64,000 nucleotides of DNA from Nicotiana tabacum. Its lineage: Eukaryota; Streptophyta; Magnoliopsida; Solanales; Solanaceae. Location: NCBI RefSeq assembly GCF_000715075.1, contig NC_134094.1:84852120-84916119 (forward strand), read 5' to 3'. The notes beneath the pieces were generated by a model. The model saw only the letters and a list, made by a program, of their open reading frames with translations, had not been told where the DNA came from and searched no databases. Positions 24,117 to 36,340 of the stretch are shown here, one piece after another (the first letter of the stretch is position 1; every line of letters starts with the position of its first letter). Position numbers and translations under genes: made by a program.

Positions 24117-27100
24117 TGTCACGACCCAAAATCCAACTAGCCATGATGGCACCTAATCCAACCCGCTAGGTAAGCCAGTTAATAATAAATCAATTCAAAT
24201 GAGATTTATTGAGACAAATAAATGATAAAATAACTGAATCTTTATACATTTTCCAAGGACTAATAGTACAAATCATGAGTTTCTAAGATTTAGAATTTAC
24301 AAAACTGGTATGAAATAAAATATATCATCTATTTGAAATGTAATTAGCAGATTTTCATAGGTCTAAAGTTACTATGAGCAAGAGGTAGCTAAAACCGAAA
24401 CACAAGTACGTATTCAATGCTAGCTCCCGCCATAAATAGCGACATCAACATCCAAAATCTGCACGCAAGGTGAAGAAGTGTAGTATGAGTACAACCGACC
24501 CCATGTACTCAATAAGTAACAAACCTAACCTTAGGATGAAAGTAGTGACAAGCTTGGGTAAATGGTCAGAGTCCAACACCAATAGCCAACATCACTCACA
24601 AAAATATAATGAAAGTAGTACAAGAAACAACTCAAAGATGTGATGCTCAACTCGTTCACAGTTATGGAAAAATAGGCATGCTTTTCAAGTATAATAGTAA
24701 AACCCAAATCCTTCACCGAAATCACCAAAATATGAGTAAGTCAGAAAGCTTTGATTTTTCCCAAAAACTTTCAACAATAGATATAGTATGTTTCATGTTG
24801 AAATGGCATGAGAAAAATATATCTCTATGCCTACATGTCAATGAGTATGTGAAGTCATGAATGACGCAATATAATACAGCATGAGGAAAAAATGCATTTC
24901 TATGCCTGTATGTCAAGTATGCATGTCAGATGCAATGCGTCACAGTGATGAACTCATGTACTCACACTCTCAGAGTACTCAATATCACAGTCTCACACTC
25001 CCACTCCTCACGCTCAATTACTCAACACACTCAATCCTCAACACTGTACGGTACCTGTTGCGACGCGCAGCCCGATCCCATCATGAATCAACAGTAATTA
25101 CGCTCGTTGTAGGTGTGCAGACTCCGGAGGGGCAGATCCTATCCAAGCACTAATATAACCTATTGTGGCATGCATCCCGATCCACATATAGCCATAAGGC
25201 TTATTGCGGTGTGCAACCCGATCCACATATAGCCATAAGGCCTGCAACCCGATCCATATATAGCCATAAGGCATGTTCCGGCGTGCAACCCAATTCACAT
25301 ATCTCACTCACAACATGACTCTCAGGCCCCACCTCAGTCATCAATCTCTCCAGTCTCTCGGGCTCAAAAATCTCATGCCAATCAGCCCAAACAATGATAA
25401 CATCTTGTGACAACAAATGATAACATAAACTGAGATATGATATGCAAATGAATGGATATGACTGAGTATGTAATTGCAATTTAAGAAAGTATCTTAACAA
25501 CTGAAATGACTTCAGTGGGCCCTCAACAGAATAAACATATAGCCTAAACATGGTTTCTAACATGGATCACATCTCTATTACTCTATCACGTAGAAATTTT
25601 TTGGATAAAGACAAGATTAAGTAACTACACAGTATCACAAAATTAACCGAGCAATAATTCACACGATGCACACCTACACGCCCGTCACCTTGCTTGTGCG
25701 TTACCTCACACCAAATATATAACACGTATATTCAGGGATTTATACCCTCAGCACCAAATTTAGAAATGTTATTTACCTCGAACAAGCCAAATCTAATACC
25801 GAGCAAGCCAAACGATGCTCCAAATATGCCATCTCGCATGTACCGACCGCCGAACGGCTCGAAACTAGCCAAAATCAACTCAAATACATCAAATGAAGCC
25901 CAAGGAAACAATTTCAAGTGATAAAGGTCAAATCTTTAATCAAAAGCCCAAAGTCAACCAAAAAGTCAAACTTGGGCCCACACCTCGGAACCCGAAAAAA
26001 CTCACAAAAAGCTGATAACCCATTTAATTACGAGTCCAACAATACTAATTTCACTCAAATCCTACTCCGAATCAATGTTCAAAACTCCAGAATTCGCTCT
26101 ATGAAACTTTAGTCAAAATCCCCCAACTTTATCTTTAGAAATCATCAACCAAATGCTAAAAATGAAGATAGATTCATGAAATATAAATAAAACTGAGTAG
26201 AGAACACTTACTGCAATCTATATGGTGAAAATCGCCTAAAACATCGCATCAATCCGAACTCCATAGCTCCAAATATGCAAAAATGGTCGAAACCTCCGAA
26301 ATATAGCACTTTTTAATCACTGGGCAAATTAATGAACCGCGATCGCGGAACAACCTTCGTGATGAATAACCTACACTGCGTCCACAAATATGCAACACGA
26401 TCGCGAATCTAGTCATGCAAACGCAAAGCACACAGGTACCCACACTCCGCGACCGCGTTCCCTTATACGCAAACGCGATGGAGAAGCTCCCAACTCCAGC
26501 TCTCAGCTCAGCCCTATGCGAATGTAATGGCTCTTATCGAACGCGATGCCCAATCTCCAGAAACTAACGGGAACGCATACTTCTACTTACGAACGTGAAG
26601 AAAGAACTACTCAATTCCAGATTTTTCATCTACGCGATCGCACCTCTAACTTTGCGATAGCGAAGAAGACTTGGTGCACTAGATACCAGTAGGAACCAAC
26701 AAGGCCAAAATGAAGGAAAATGATCCGAAATACGTCCGCAACTCACCCAAGCCCCTCGGGACCCCGTTCGAATATACCAACAAGTCCCATAACCTAACAC
26801 GAACCTATTTGAGGCCTCAAATCATGTATAACACCTAAACGACGAATCACACTTCAAATCAAACCTAAATGAACTTTCAACTTTCAACTTCCAAAACCCG
26901 CGCCGAAACATATCAAATCAACCCGGAATGAACTCAAATTTTGCACACAAGTCCCAAATGACATGACAAAGCTATTCCAAAGTCAACTAATTCGAATCTG
27001 ATATCCTCAAAGTCAACTCTCGGTCAAACTTATGAACCTTCCAAACCTTCAAGTTTTCAACTTTCGCCAATTAGAGGCGAATCCTTCTAGAATTATCCAA

Positions 27101-27378
27101 ATGTAAATCAGGGCATACGTCTGAGTCCAAAATCACCATCCGGACCTAACAGAACCATCAAAACTCTGTTTTGGGGTCAAATACATAAAAGTCAAACTAA
27201 GTCAACTCTTCCAACTTAAAGTTTCAAACATGAAATTCATTCTTTCAAATCACTTCCGAGTAACCTGAAAACCAAAACCGACGATTCAGATAAGTCATAA
27301 TACATCATACGGAGCTACACATGCTCTCAAACTACGAGTGAAGTGCAAATGCTCAAAATGACCGGTCGGGTCGTTATA
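24117..27378 (-). repeat. 5' LTR of the LARD-like element
   Basis: 3262 bp, starting TGTCACGACCC and ending GGTCGTTATA, where the expected ...ACA is mutated. It is the direct partner of 16955-20235, with the same tandem array (about 25040-25300, fewer units) and CG-palindrome stretch (about 26335-26660). The array length difference accounts for part of the size difference between the two LTRs. Confidence 0.9.
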
Positions 27379-27383
27379 GTTGA

Positions 27384-27612
27384 TTGTCTTATTATCATGC
27401 TGTTGATACTGCTCTTTGCTACTGTTTTTTTTACATGCCTTGTCCATTGATGTATTTCTTTTCAATTATATTGTGACTATACTTTTCTGGGTCGAGGGTC
27501 TCTCGGAATTGTCTCTCTATCTTCACAAGGTACGATTAAAGTCTGCGTACACACTATTCTCCCCAGACCCACTTGCAGCATTACAATTAAATTGTTGTTG
27601 TTATTGTTATAT
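27384..27612 (+). mobile_element. 3' end of the interrupted RTE LINE
   Basis: This resumes exactly after the target duplication. It holds the conserved 3' segment of plant RTE elements (TCTGCGTACACACTATTCTC, CCCCAGACCCACTTG) and finishes in a TTG-type tail near 27594-27612. Joined to 16484-16954 it gives the continuous 3' end of one LINE copy. The tail marks the end of the insertion. Confidence 0.75.
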
Positions 27613-28256
27613 CGGCTAATTTGTTTTTTAAATGTTCTTGATCTATGCCATTGTGTTGGGTATTATAAATTGTACTTACAGTAAGTCGATGCCATACTCA
27701 TATATTCAACTTCTGCGTATTAGTTCAAAAAGCTGCATGAAATGTTAATGTAATATAATAACCACGAAGAGAAAGGGCAAAAAGGTCAATTCACAATATG
27801 CAACAATGAGATAGTCGAACAAGGAAGCTCAAAAAACGTCCGTTTCCATAGAGCCCAAACTTGACTTGGAACAATTTTTTTTAGAGAGAGAGAGATGCTG
27901 AAACTCTGGATATCCTTCAAGACCTACCGCTTTATCTGAAAAAGAAAATATTTTCTTTTTTGTATTCAAAGAAAGTCGTCTTCTTCTTCTTCTTCACTAG
28001 CTAAAAGCTTAAATTAACTTTGTCCGTTTGCTTCTTTAGCATTCAATTCTTCATTTCCTTATCCTCTCTTCACAAAAATTAGTATTCTCACCGACTGGTG
28101 CTAGCTGTCTTAGATTTTATCTCTATATATATGTAGTGAGTAAAACGACGTACCTATATTAGAACAGCAAGACAACTCTCTATAAAGAACTCGGGAGGTC
28201 GCAATTTTATAAATAGCTGTGTAGGAGAAAGCTATCAGTTTTAATAATTATAAAAA
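27613..28256 (+). promoter_or_regulatory. Upstream region and 5' leader of the TGA10-like gene
   Basis: The 5' flank runs from the LINE tail to the ATG. A TATA-box candidate, TATATATATG, lies at 28124-28133, about 125 bases before the start codon, a reasonable distance for a short leader. A TTGACTTGG W-box-like site is near 27851, a CT-rich CTTCTTCTTCTTCTTCAC tract at about 27980-27997, and a CGACGT core near 28146. Only the TATA position is more than suggestive. If the real transcription start is further upstream, short upstream ATGs (for example near 27894) would lie in the leader. Confidence 0.4.
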
Positions 28257-31200
28257 ATGGGGCTTGAAAGTGATAATCAGATTTCTTTTGGCAGTGATCA
28301 TCAGCAACATTTATTATTCCATAATTCTCAGCATCAGATTTCTTTTGGAATGTTACAGCAGTCATCTTCTACATCATCTGTCATTCCAGGAAACTTTATG
28401 TAGTACTTATATTTTTTCTTTTTGTTGATTAATTCAAATTAGGGATACAACAGAAATCTGATTTCTCCAATATTTCTCTTGAGTTAATTATTGTTTTTGA
28501 TCCACGAGCAGAAGCAAAGACATTAATACTGGTGGAGCTAATTATGATTTAGGTGAACTAGATCAAGCCTTTTTCCTTTACCTTGATGGTCAAGATCCTT
28601 CTTCAAACCATCTAAGAGGTGAGCTCTCCTTCCTTTCATTTTTCTTCTTCTCTCAACGGCGCGATTCAGAATTCTAAATTTGATTGCATTTTTTACCCTT
28701 GAATTCATTATACTTTTAAATGTACGAGCTCAATTATTTTTCTCACGCACATTCGGCAAATTTAAAATCTGATAGTACGTCCTTTGACCACTTCCTCACA
28801 GAATCAAAAGCAAGTTTTTTTTTTTCTGATTATAAGGGAAGATATATATTGTTTCCTCCCTTTTTGATTTTATTCTATTCCTTTATGTTTTCAGATATAA
28901 GAATTCATAAAGCAGGTTGTACAGTAAAATTTACAAATGAAATATTTTCTTTTTCCTCTATTTCATGATCTTTATAGCTTTTAACTTCAATTTTTTTTCC
29001 TTTATATAATTTGCAGAAAATAATTCTGAGATGAGACCACCGACTCTGAACATTTTCCCATCACAGCCCATGCATGTTGAGCCATCATCAACTAAGGTAT
29101 ACAAAATCAAACATGGATAACAAGTTAAATATTTTTTTGATAATTGGAGTGGAACAGCTTGCCTGTACTTCAACTAATTTCACGAAAAATATCCTACCTG
29201 TTACTAGTATAAGTAATTTTGTCTACCAAGACTTGGACAGATGGTCTAACTTTTATATGTGCATAGAAAGCCAATATAACATTTAGTTTCATATTCATGC
29301 TGTTTTCTAATTAAGAACTAATGGCTTGTTATTTTCTGATTATGGTAGGCAAATACTGGATTGGTTTCTAGTGGTTCCCAGAAATCATCTCAGCCGTCTA
29401 TAATGGAGTTAACGAATTCTAAAAATGATGTTCTTTCTGCAGCTTCTGGACCTGAACCAAAAGTTGCTAAGGTATGTTTTATTGATTTCTTCTTTAGCAA
29501 AATACTACCCTCCGCCGTTCCAGTTTATGTGGCTGGATTTTGAAGTACGAGAGGCAAACTATTTATGAAGATGGGGATCAAATAAGAACTTTATTAACTT
29601 CTCTAAAAATAATAGTGTCGCATAAATTATAATTTTTTCCTTTTCCTCTCTTTTTATTTAATTTCCTCTAAAAAGTTTTTATTGGTGGTGGTAGCGAGAA
29701 TGGAACAGGAAGGGTCTAAATTCAGGTTCAGAGAAAGATGCACCTAAAATACCAGATCATAAGGTAAGACTTGTGGTTTCTAATCTTTTGAGAAAATATA
29801 TGTCTTTTCTCTACGAGTTATTTATTTATTTTTTGGGATAATTTCAGAGAATTCCCCTCATAATTGATCTCGTAACACTAGTCATTCTCGTGATTTGCAA
29901 TATTATGCTTATCTCCTTGTTTTGAATTTCTATGTGAATATTTGTGTTTGGCAATTTTAGTTAATTGCTTTTCTCTTCAGACATTGAGGAGACTTGCTCA
30001 GAATAGGGAAGCAGCTAGGAAAAGCAGACTTAGGAAAAAGGTACTGTAATTCATTTGCTTAATTATTTTCACTAATTATATTGGTTTGACAGTTAAAACA
30101 CAAGAGGGTCATCTTTGAGCGATTGTTTAATTTATGGAAATTTATTTCATCTATTTATTCTTCCATTGCAGGCTTATATTCAGCAGCTAGAGTCAAGTAG
30201 AGTAAGGCTTGCCCAGTTAGAACAAGAACTACAAAGGGCCAGATCTCAAGTAATAAAATTTAATTTCCCTTACCAGCTCATCCTATTATAAATCTTTTAT
30301 TCATAGAATCATTTGGTGTTGCTTCTATATTCACAACAAAAAATTTAATATGACCCCAAGAAAAATCAAATATTTGTAGGGATTCCATTTTGGGGGTAAT
30401 GCTCTTTTAGGAGGAGACCAAGCCCTACCTGTTAATAGGGGCAGCATGAGCTCAGGTACAATTTGAATCCCATAAATTAGGAAAGTGTTTGGTATAATAG
30501 AAGTTATCTTCATTATTATGGGAAAGTCATTTTTAGGTGTTCTGTTACAAAAGAAAAGAATTTTGTACTATTAAGATGAAGAAAATTAACTTTTCCCTCA
30601 CTTGTGGCCGATGGTCTTTTCTAAAAATTTATTTTAAATTTAGGCCAAATACATGAACAGGCAACGGAACTTGACACCGATTTTTACATAAACACGTAAA
30701 GTTTGGCTCTTTCCTATCAGGCACGCGAACATCCTCGCATGTGTGCCAATTAAACACAGACTGTTGACTTGTAATATAGCGTGACTTTAAACAAAAATAT
30801 GTGAAGATTGATTTCTTTGCCGACATGGAGGATTCCAACAGTCGAAAAGTGGATTCTTTATAATCCCTTCCCCAAACCCGAAAATCTACCATATTTTCCC
30901 CCTAAATAAACCCTATGTCGTCTCTAACATAGGAGATCGAAGATCCAAGCTAAAATTTCTCAATATCTTTCTCTTGTTCATACCAGTAACTGAAGGCTCG
31001 AACAAGTAATTGATTTTTAACTCCATGTTACTTGTAACTCTAACTAATGTTTAGACATTTTTATTAATATTTATTACTCCCTGTTTCAATTTATGTGAAC
31101 CTATTTCCTTTTTAGTCCGTGCTAAAAAGAATGACCTCTTTCCTTATTTGAAAACAATTTACCTTTATACAATGATTTATAGCCACAAAATATATGTGCC

Positions 31201-34200
31201 TCATTTTACACCACAAGATCAAAAGTCTTCTCTCTTTTCTTAAATTTCGTGCCCAGTCAAATGAGTTCACATAAATTGAAACAGATGGAGTATTCAAAAT
31301 TTTCATCAAAATATTTTAAATATTATTGCCAATCTTTAATATACATTTTTCATAAACATATTTCCCGTGCATGCACTCATCAATCAAACATCAAAAAATA
31401 TTTTTCACGGTATATTTTTCATGGAAAATGACTTCTGTCATACTATAGATAGCAGATATTCATATTTGTAGCTTTATGTTTTTTTCAACTTGTTATGGAT
31501 TTAGATGCTGCGGTTTTTGATATGGAGTACGCAAGGTGGGTGGAGGAACATCATCGTCTCATTTGCGAGCTTAGAAGTGCAGTTGTGGAGGAACATTTGC
31601 CGGAGAACGAACTTCGGATGTATGTCGACAATTGTTTGACACATTACGACCAGATTATGAACCTCAAGAGCATGCTTGCAAAATCCGACGTCTTTCATCT
31701 TGTTTCCGGCATGTGGAAAACTCCGGCCGAGCGCTGTTCTATTTGGATGGGAGATTTCCGGCCATCCGAGCTCATCAAAGTATGTCTAAAAATAATTTTT
31801 ATATCATCATATCACCTTAAAAATAATTACTTGTGACTGCCAATAATAAGTAAAACATCTAGTTATCTTGAATATTAAAACAAATGGAGTATAACTTAAT
31901 AACTATGCCCTCTTTTTCAATTTATGTTACACTTTTTGCTTTACATGATTTAAATTTCTTAATTTTGACAGTATATTCAGATATGGAATACTTAATTTTT
32001 TTAAATAAATTTAAAAATTACATAAAAAGTGCTATAAGTCACAACAATTAATCATTCAAAATATTTGAAAGGCATATAAAAAATTACAGTAAAAGATACA
32101 AATATAAAGTTCTTTACACTGTATTATAAGAAATTAAGAGAGATAATAAAAGAAGACAAACACCGTAATCGATATTACTAAAGAATCATTGAAACCCTGG
32201 CTAGTTTGCCTAAGATAAATCTGTGCTTTCTTGTCTTTCTTTTGTCTTTGTTTTTCCTCATTTCTGCTTTTCAGCAAAGAAGACTATGTATATATATCCA
32301 ACTTAGTTGGTGATGGAACAAGTTAAGAAAAATGAGAGAAGTACATAAAGACATGTTTGTTACTACTTCATTTTCCGTAATTTTTATGGGTGAATATTAG
32401 ATGTATATATTTGGGAGTTTTATGTATATCCCGATAAGATAATCTTGGTTAATTTGTTGTTTCTAATGATGCATGATTAGATTATCCTGAGTCAGATTGA
32501 GCCATTAACAGAAGAACAATTTGTGGGGATTTGTGGGTTGCAACAATCAACGCAAGAAGCTGAGAGTGCACTTTCACAAGGGCTGGAAGCTCTGAATCAG
32601 TCTCTTTCAGACACATTTGTCTCTGATGCATTGGCTAATTGCCCTCAAAACATGGCTAACTACATGGGCCAAATGGCCCTTGCAATCAACAAACTTTCCA
32701 CTCTTGAAGTTTTTTTTAGACAGGTATGTGAAAACTTACATTATTATAAGTTTTAACTTATGAATGCCGGTAGTATAAAAGGCTTTTTATACTATCAATT
32801 TACATAAAAGTAGCTACTGGTAACAGCCCATAATTGATGGAGTTAGTCCCCGAAAAATAAGATAGACAATCTTCTAAAACATAGTATTAAATTATACGGA
32901 TAATTCTTGCATTTTTAGTGTTAATATGTTTAAACCTCTAATTATATCACAAAGGATAGTGCTTTCTCGAGGTTATCTTTTATTTCTTCAGAATTTAGCG
33001 CTAAAATAAATCTTTTTGCATTATGTTTATGAGATAAGATATCACACTAAGTAATGGTGATAGATTGGTAGGGCGCGAGGAGAAGAAAATGTATATCTAC
33101 TCCTACTTTAGTTGGAAAATCTACTCCATCTATGACCAATTCTCTCTCACTGCTCATTCCATACACACACACACACACACCCATTTAATGAATTCAATGT
33201 ATACCCAAGCAGGAGCTTAAAACCCATTCGTAGAGTATGCCATTTAAGTTATATACACTAAAGAATAAAGATGTAAACAAAATTACACTATCAGTAAACT
33301 TCAATATATGATATTTGGTTAGTTACCATTTTTATTTGGTTCCAAGTAATGTCTATCAAAATATTTATTCTATAGTTATCTAACAAGTAATGCGAGTGTT
33401 TAGATAATTTTTCTGAATGTCATTTTGCATGAATTTCGGTCCAAAAGCAAACGCGAGCTCAATCTTGTACAACTTATCACGCTTCCAAATAGGCGAGGGA
33501 TACAAAAATATAAGTTCATGGTTCATATTGTATAAAGCCATAACCATAAACCATTTTAAGAAACACATTTGAAAGTGCACACATCCACGTATCATAACTC
33601 TAGATTTTATTAGAAAGAGTGGCAAAGAAAAGGGAATCAAAGTTCTCCAAAAAATTTACATCAGGGTCATGAACTCGACTCTCTTCAAGTCATTACTAGT
33701 TCTCATGAATATTGAAGTAGTTATGGTAAGTGGCGGAGCCAGAATTTTGGTTAAGAAGTGTCAAAATATATAAAAGTAAACATACCAGGAAATTAAGGGG
33801 AGTCAATACATAGTATATATACATATAATTTATTTTTTTACCTACCTACACAATATATTTTTTTCGCGAAGGGGTATCATTTGACACCCCTTCCTATAAG
33901 GTGGTCCCGCCACTGGTTATTGTGTACATGTTCTATAACATTAAAATTTCAGATTTCCCGGCTCATATCCAACATATAGCATAAGGAAACTAGCATGCCT
34001 TAGGGTCGTTTGGTACGCGGACTAAATTATCTTGGGATTATAATCCCAGGACTAATTTATACCATATGAGAGGTGAGATAAAATAATCCCAAATTTGATG
34101 GGATAAGATGAGATATCTTGGATTAAGTCTGGGATTAAATTTATACCGTATTTGATTGGCGGTATAAATTTTATACCAACCAAACACAGCAGGGAATAAA

Positions 34201-34743
34201 ATTGCAAAAAAATAAAAATACTTTCACATTCTGAATTTATAATAAAATGTTACGAGCGTGCTCTCAAGTCAATTCAACCATCAAATCAATAACAACCAGA
34301 GTCTCAATAGTCATAGGGTGCTACTTATTTTGTTAAAAATTATGGTGATTTAAAAATCTTACATAAAAGCATAAAAAGTCAAACATGAATTGACTTCTTA
34401 CTTAATTACGTATTTAATACTCTCTTGTCTCATTTTGTGTATTAAAGTTGAGTTATTGTACTAAATATTGATGAATAACATCTTCTTGTATTATAGACGA
34501 AAAAGGAAGAAATATCATACAAAGATTGAGACATATGGAGTACAAGTGATTGACCAAAGAAAATAATTTATTAATGATTATTTTTACTTACAGGCTGAGA
34601 ATTTGAGGCACCAAACAATTCATCGGCTGCATCAAATTTTGACAAGTCGTCAAGCGGCGAGGTGCTTTTTGGCAATTGCTGAATATTTCCATAGGCTTCG
34701 AGCTCTTAGCTCTCTTTGGGTGGCGCGACCTCGTCAAGAATAA
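28257..34743 (+). CDS. TGA10: TGA10-like bZIP transcription factor, 11 coding exons
   Basis: TGA factors bind TGACG (as-1) elements in the nucleus as dimers and act in defence, redox or floral-organ programmes. Exons: 28257-28399, 28512-28618, 29017-29096, 29349-29471, 29695-29763, 29981-30040, 30172-30249, 30380-30455, 31505-31779, 32481-32723 and 34594-34743. All have GT..AG borders and compatible phases, giving 467 residues without a stop. The basic region (about 175-194) has N182-x7-R190 in AQNREAARKSR. The zipper has Leu 200, 207 and 214. From about 246 to 445 runs the DOG1 domain (DAAVFDMEYARW, FHLVSGMWKTPAERC, HQTIHRLHQILTSRQAARC). The N-terminal YDLGELDQAFFLYLDGQDPS and MRPPTLNIFPSQP segments and the short end SSLWVARPRQE place it with TGA10 in the TGA9/TGA10/PERIANTHIA/LIGULELESS2 group. 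I judged the exact orthologue from memory. The start is the first ATG in frame and fits the family N-terminus. Length is normal. Exon and splice calls are by eye; expression is not shown. Confidence 0.9.
29508..29690. mobile_element. Stowaway-like MITE remnant in intron 4
   Basis: Starts TACCCTCCGCCGTTCCAGTT, a Stowaway-type inverted end followed by typical body sequence (TTATGTGGCTGG), but no matching right end is visible before exon 5 at 29695. It is a truncated or decayed copy. Confidence 0.5.
30484..31445. mobile_element. Composite repeat filling intron 8
   Basis: Intron 8 (30456-31504) is enlarged by repeat-like sequence. It opens GTGTTTGGTATAATAGAAG and closes CATGGAAAATGACTTCTGTCATACT, resembling the MITE remnant at 488. 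It is interrupted by an unassigned insert at about 30646-30990 (AGGCCAAATACATGAACAGG start) and by the Stowaway at 31077. The related stretch at 46670-47240 lacks both interruptions at these points. Confidence 0.5.
31077..31290. mobile_element. Stowaway MITE, 214 bp, in intron 8
   Basis: Inverted ends CTCCCTGTTTCAATTTATGTG and CACATAAATTGAAACAGATGGAG, flanked by TA on both sides (31075-31076, 31291-31292). Non-coding, and removed with the intron. Confidence 0.85.
31905..32130. mobile_element. MITE-like sequence in intron 9
   Basis: TGCCCTCTTTTTCAATTTATGTTACAC opens a Stowaway-like sequence containing GTCACAACAATTAATCATTC and GGCATATAAAAAATTACAG, phrases common in Solanaceae intron MITEs. The right inverted end is not clear. 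Confidence 0.4.
33160..33182. repeat. (CA)n microsatellite in intron 10
   Basis: A run of about ten CA dinucleotides inside intron 10 of the TGA10-like gene. No other significance seen. Confidence 0.8.
33728..33915. mobile_element. hAT-type MITE, 188 bp, in intron 10
   Basis: The ends AAGTGGCGGAGCC and GGTCCCGCCACTG are imperfect inverted copies of CAGTGGCGGASCC. The flanks GTTATGGT (33720-33727) and GTTATTGT (33916-33923) match at seven of eight bases. An 8-bp duplication and a CAG-type end fit the hAT superfamily. Non-coding. Confidence 0.75.
34002..34196. mobile_element. MITE (GGTCGTTTGGTA type) in intron 10
   Basis: AGGGTCGTTTGGTACGCGGAC at the left and TATACCAACCAAACACAGC at the right form inverted ends. 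The inside is built of near-palindromes around TGGGATTATAATCCCA. A related MITE lies at 39370. Exact ends and duplication were not fixed. Confidence 0.55.
34430..34545. mobile_element. Short Stowaway-like MITE in intron 10
   Basis: CTCTTGTCTCATTTTGTGTATT and its rough inverse ATTGAGACATATGGAGTAC enclose about 110 bp just upstream of the last exon. Small and decayed. Confidence 0.4.
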
Positions 34744-35324
34744 CAAAAGAAGTTTTTACTATAGCTACTATTGGCTTGGTCTAAATATTTGAGCGCGGAT
34801 AAATTTTTATCGCTAGAGCCAGGCCATTATTGCTATTTTTCCCCAAACTTTTAGTTTTTCACCTTTTCATTCCTTTTTAGTTTTTAAATTTTATTTTATA
34901 GTATTTCTTTTGCCCTCTAACCTCTCCTCTAATCCTCTCCATAGAGATGTATAGCAGACAAAGAAATAGAGACAATTTTTCCGAAGTATCTTTGAGAATA
35001 TTTCTCCTTTGTTTCCTCCTAAAGACTTTCAGTAATACTAAGAAAAAATTGAGTAAATTTTCATTATAAGAAAGGAAACTTGACAACATATAATACAAGG
35101 GAAAAGGAAGCCTACATGACTAAATTTACTATGTAGTACATAATTAATGGTTTGTATATTTGAGTAGTCAATTTTTATATTGGAATTGGTTATTTCACTT
35201 TGGAGGATAAAAATGCGCTTGGGTTTCGGATGGGGTTCAAAATTGTGTGAAGGATATCTTTTTATTCGAAGGATATAATTGTCATATCAGTTTCATTTTT
35301 ATACATTCTTGACGATTATTTGTT
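34744..35324 (+). other. 3' flank of the TGA10-like gene
   Basis: Holds the 3' untranslated region and following intergenic sequence. T-rich tracts follow the stop codon; no AATAAA stands out, so the polyadenylation site is not called. No second gene is visible; a 73-codon minus-strand frame at 34877-35098 has no family features. Confidence 0.5.
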
Positions 35325-35332
35325 GACAACAC

Positions 35333-36000
35333 TAGGGGTGGGCGTTCGGTACTTCGGTACGGTATTTAAGAATTACGGTTCGATACTTCGATATTCGGTA
35401 TATCAATTGTGTAATACCGTATCAAATTAGTTCGGTATTTTCTTGTTTAGTGCGGTATGATTTCGGTACGGTTTCGGTGCCGTTATTAGTAATAACAATA
35501 AAGAAATAATATCTTCAAATGGTGAATGATTTGCTAATAAATTTTGATTTCGTTCGTAGAGTACTGTAGACAAGTTCTTCTATTTATTGTGTAAGCAGAT
35601 AATTGAATCTTTACACTCTAATCTAATAGATCCATCAAGGATGGCTGAGTAATAATTCCAGGATCAACATTCAATGGAAATGATATTCCACTCGTAATGT
35701 CAAAGATGATCATTTTTACTTTCAGTGTTCGGTTGGACATGTCTTAGTTTTACTGGCTAGGGCTTAAGGGTTGGACTTGGGCTTAGTTTTATTTGGGCTT
35801 AGTTTTACTACCTAGGTTTACTTAAAATATTTAGTATACCGAAGTATCGAAACCTCAATACCGAGAACCGTACCAAAATATCGAAATACCAAAAAATTAA
35901 TACCGAATTATATCAAAATACCGAATAAACTGATACCGAAATACCGAATTAATTCGGTTCGATTCGGAATTCAATTTTTTGGGTTTCATGCCCACCCCTA
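35333..36000. mobile_element. hAT MITE, 668 bp, with perfect 8-bp duplication
   Basis: Perfect 11-bp inverted ends TAGGGGTGGGC / GCCCACCCCTA are flanked by GACAACAC on both sides (35325-35332 and 36001-36008). These are diagnostic of hAT superfamily transposition. The inside is made of diverged repeats of TTCGGTAT and TACCGAA in opposite orientations in the two halves, giving a hairpin-like layout. No transposase is encoded. Ends and duplication are still perfect, so this is among the younger insertions here. Confidence 0.92.
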
Positions 36001-36340
36001 GACAACACTCTTTTGTCTTAATTTAATTTGTCCTAGGAACCATCTTCTAGATGGGAGAAGCAAGAGTCCGAAACTAAAGTAGTGATTAATCGAATTCAAA
36101 CGATCAAAATAGGGGAAAACAAGGGAGCATGAAATATATGCTCTATACAACATCTTGCTAACGGCCAAATGTAACGTCCGTTTGTTAGCCTAAGAACATA
36201 TAACGCTATGTATTTTATGCGATATACATTTTCTTTCTACAGTACAAATTTTCTGGCTTTCTAAATAATTGCCCAGGTAATTGTGCTATAATATCTATAA
36301 AATACAATTATAGCGCATGAATAACATGCACCATATGCTC

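Larger units (their letters stand above)
16955..27378 (-). mobile_element. LARD-like non-coding LTR retrotransposon, 10.4 kb, complete
   Basis: Two direct LTRs (16955-20235 and 24117-27378) enclose about 3.9 kb. Five-base target duplications GTTGA stand at 16950-16954 and 27379-27383, so both ends are original. The primer site for initiator tRNA-Met (24102-24113) abuts the right LTR and the polypurine tract (20236-20249) abuts the left one, so the element reads right to left. No gag, protease, reverse transcriptase or integrase motif is visible inside. Long LTRs around a non-coding core fit the large retrotransposon derivative (LARD) definition; such elements need proteins from another element. 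By eye the first 200 bases of the LTRs differ at roughly one site in ten, so the insertion is not recent. Confidence 0.9.
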
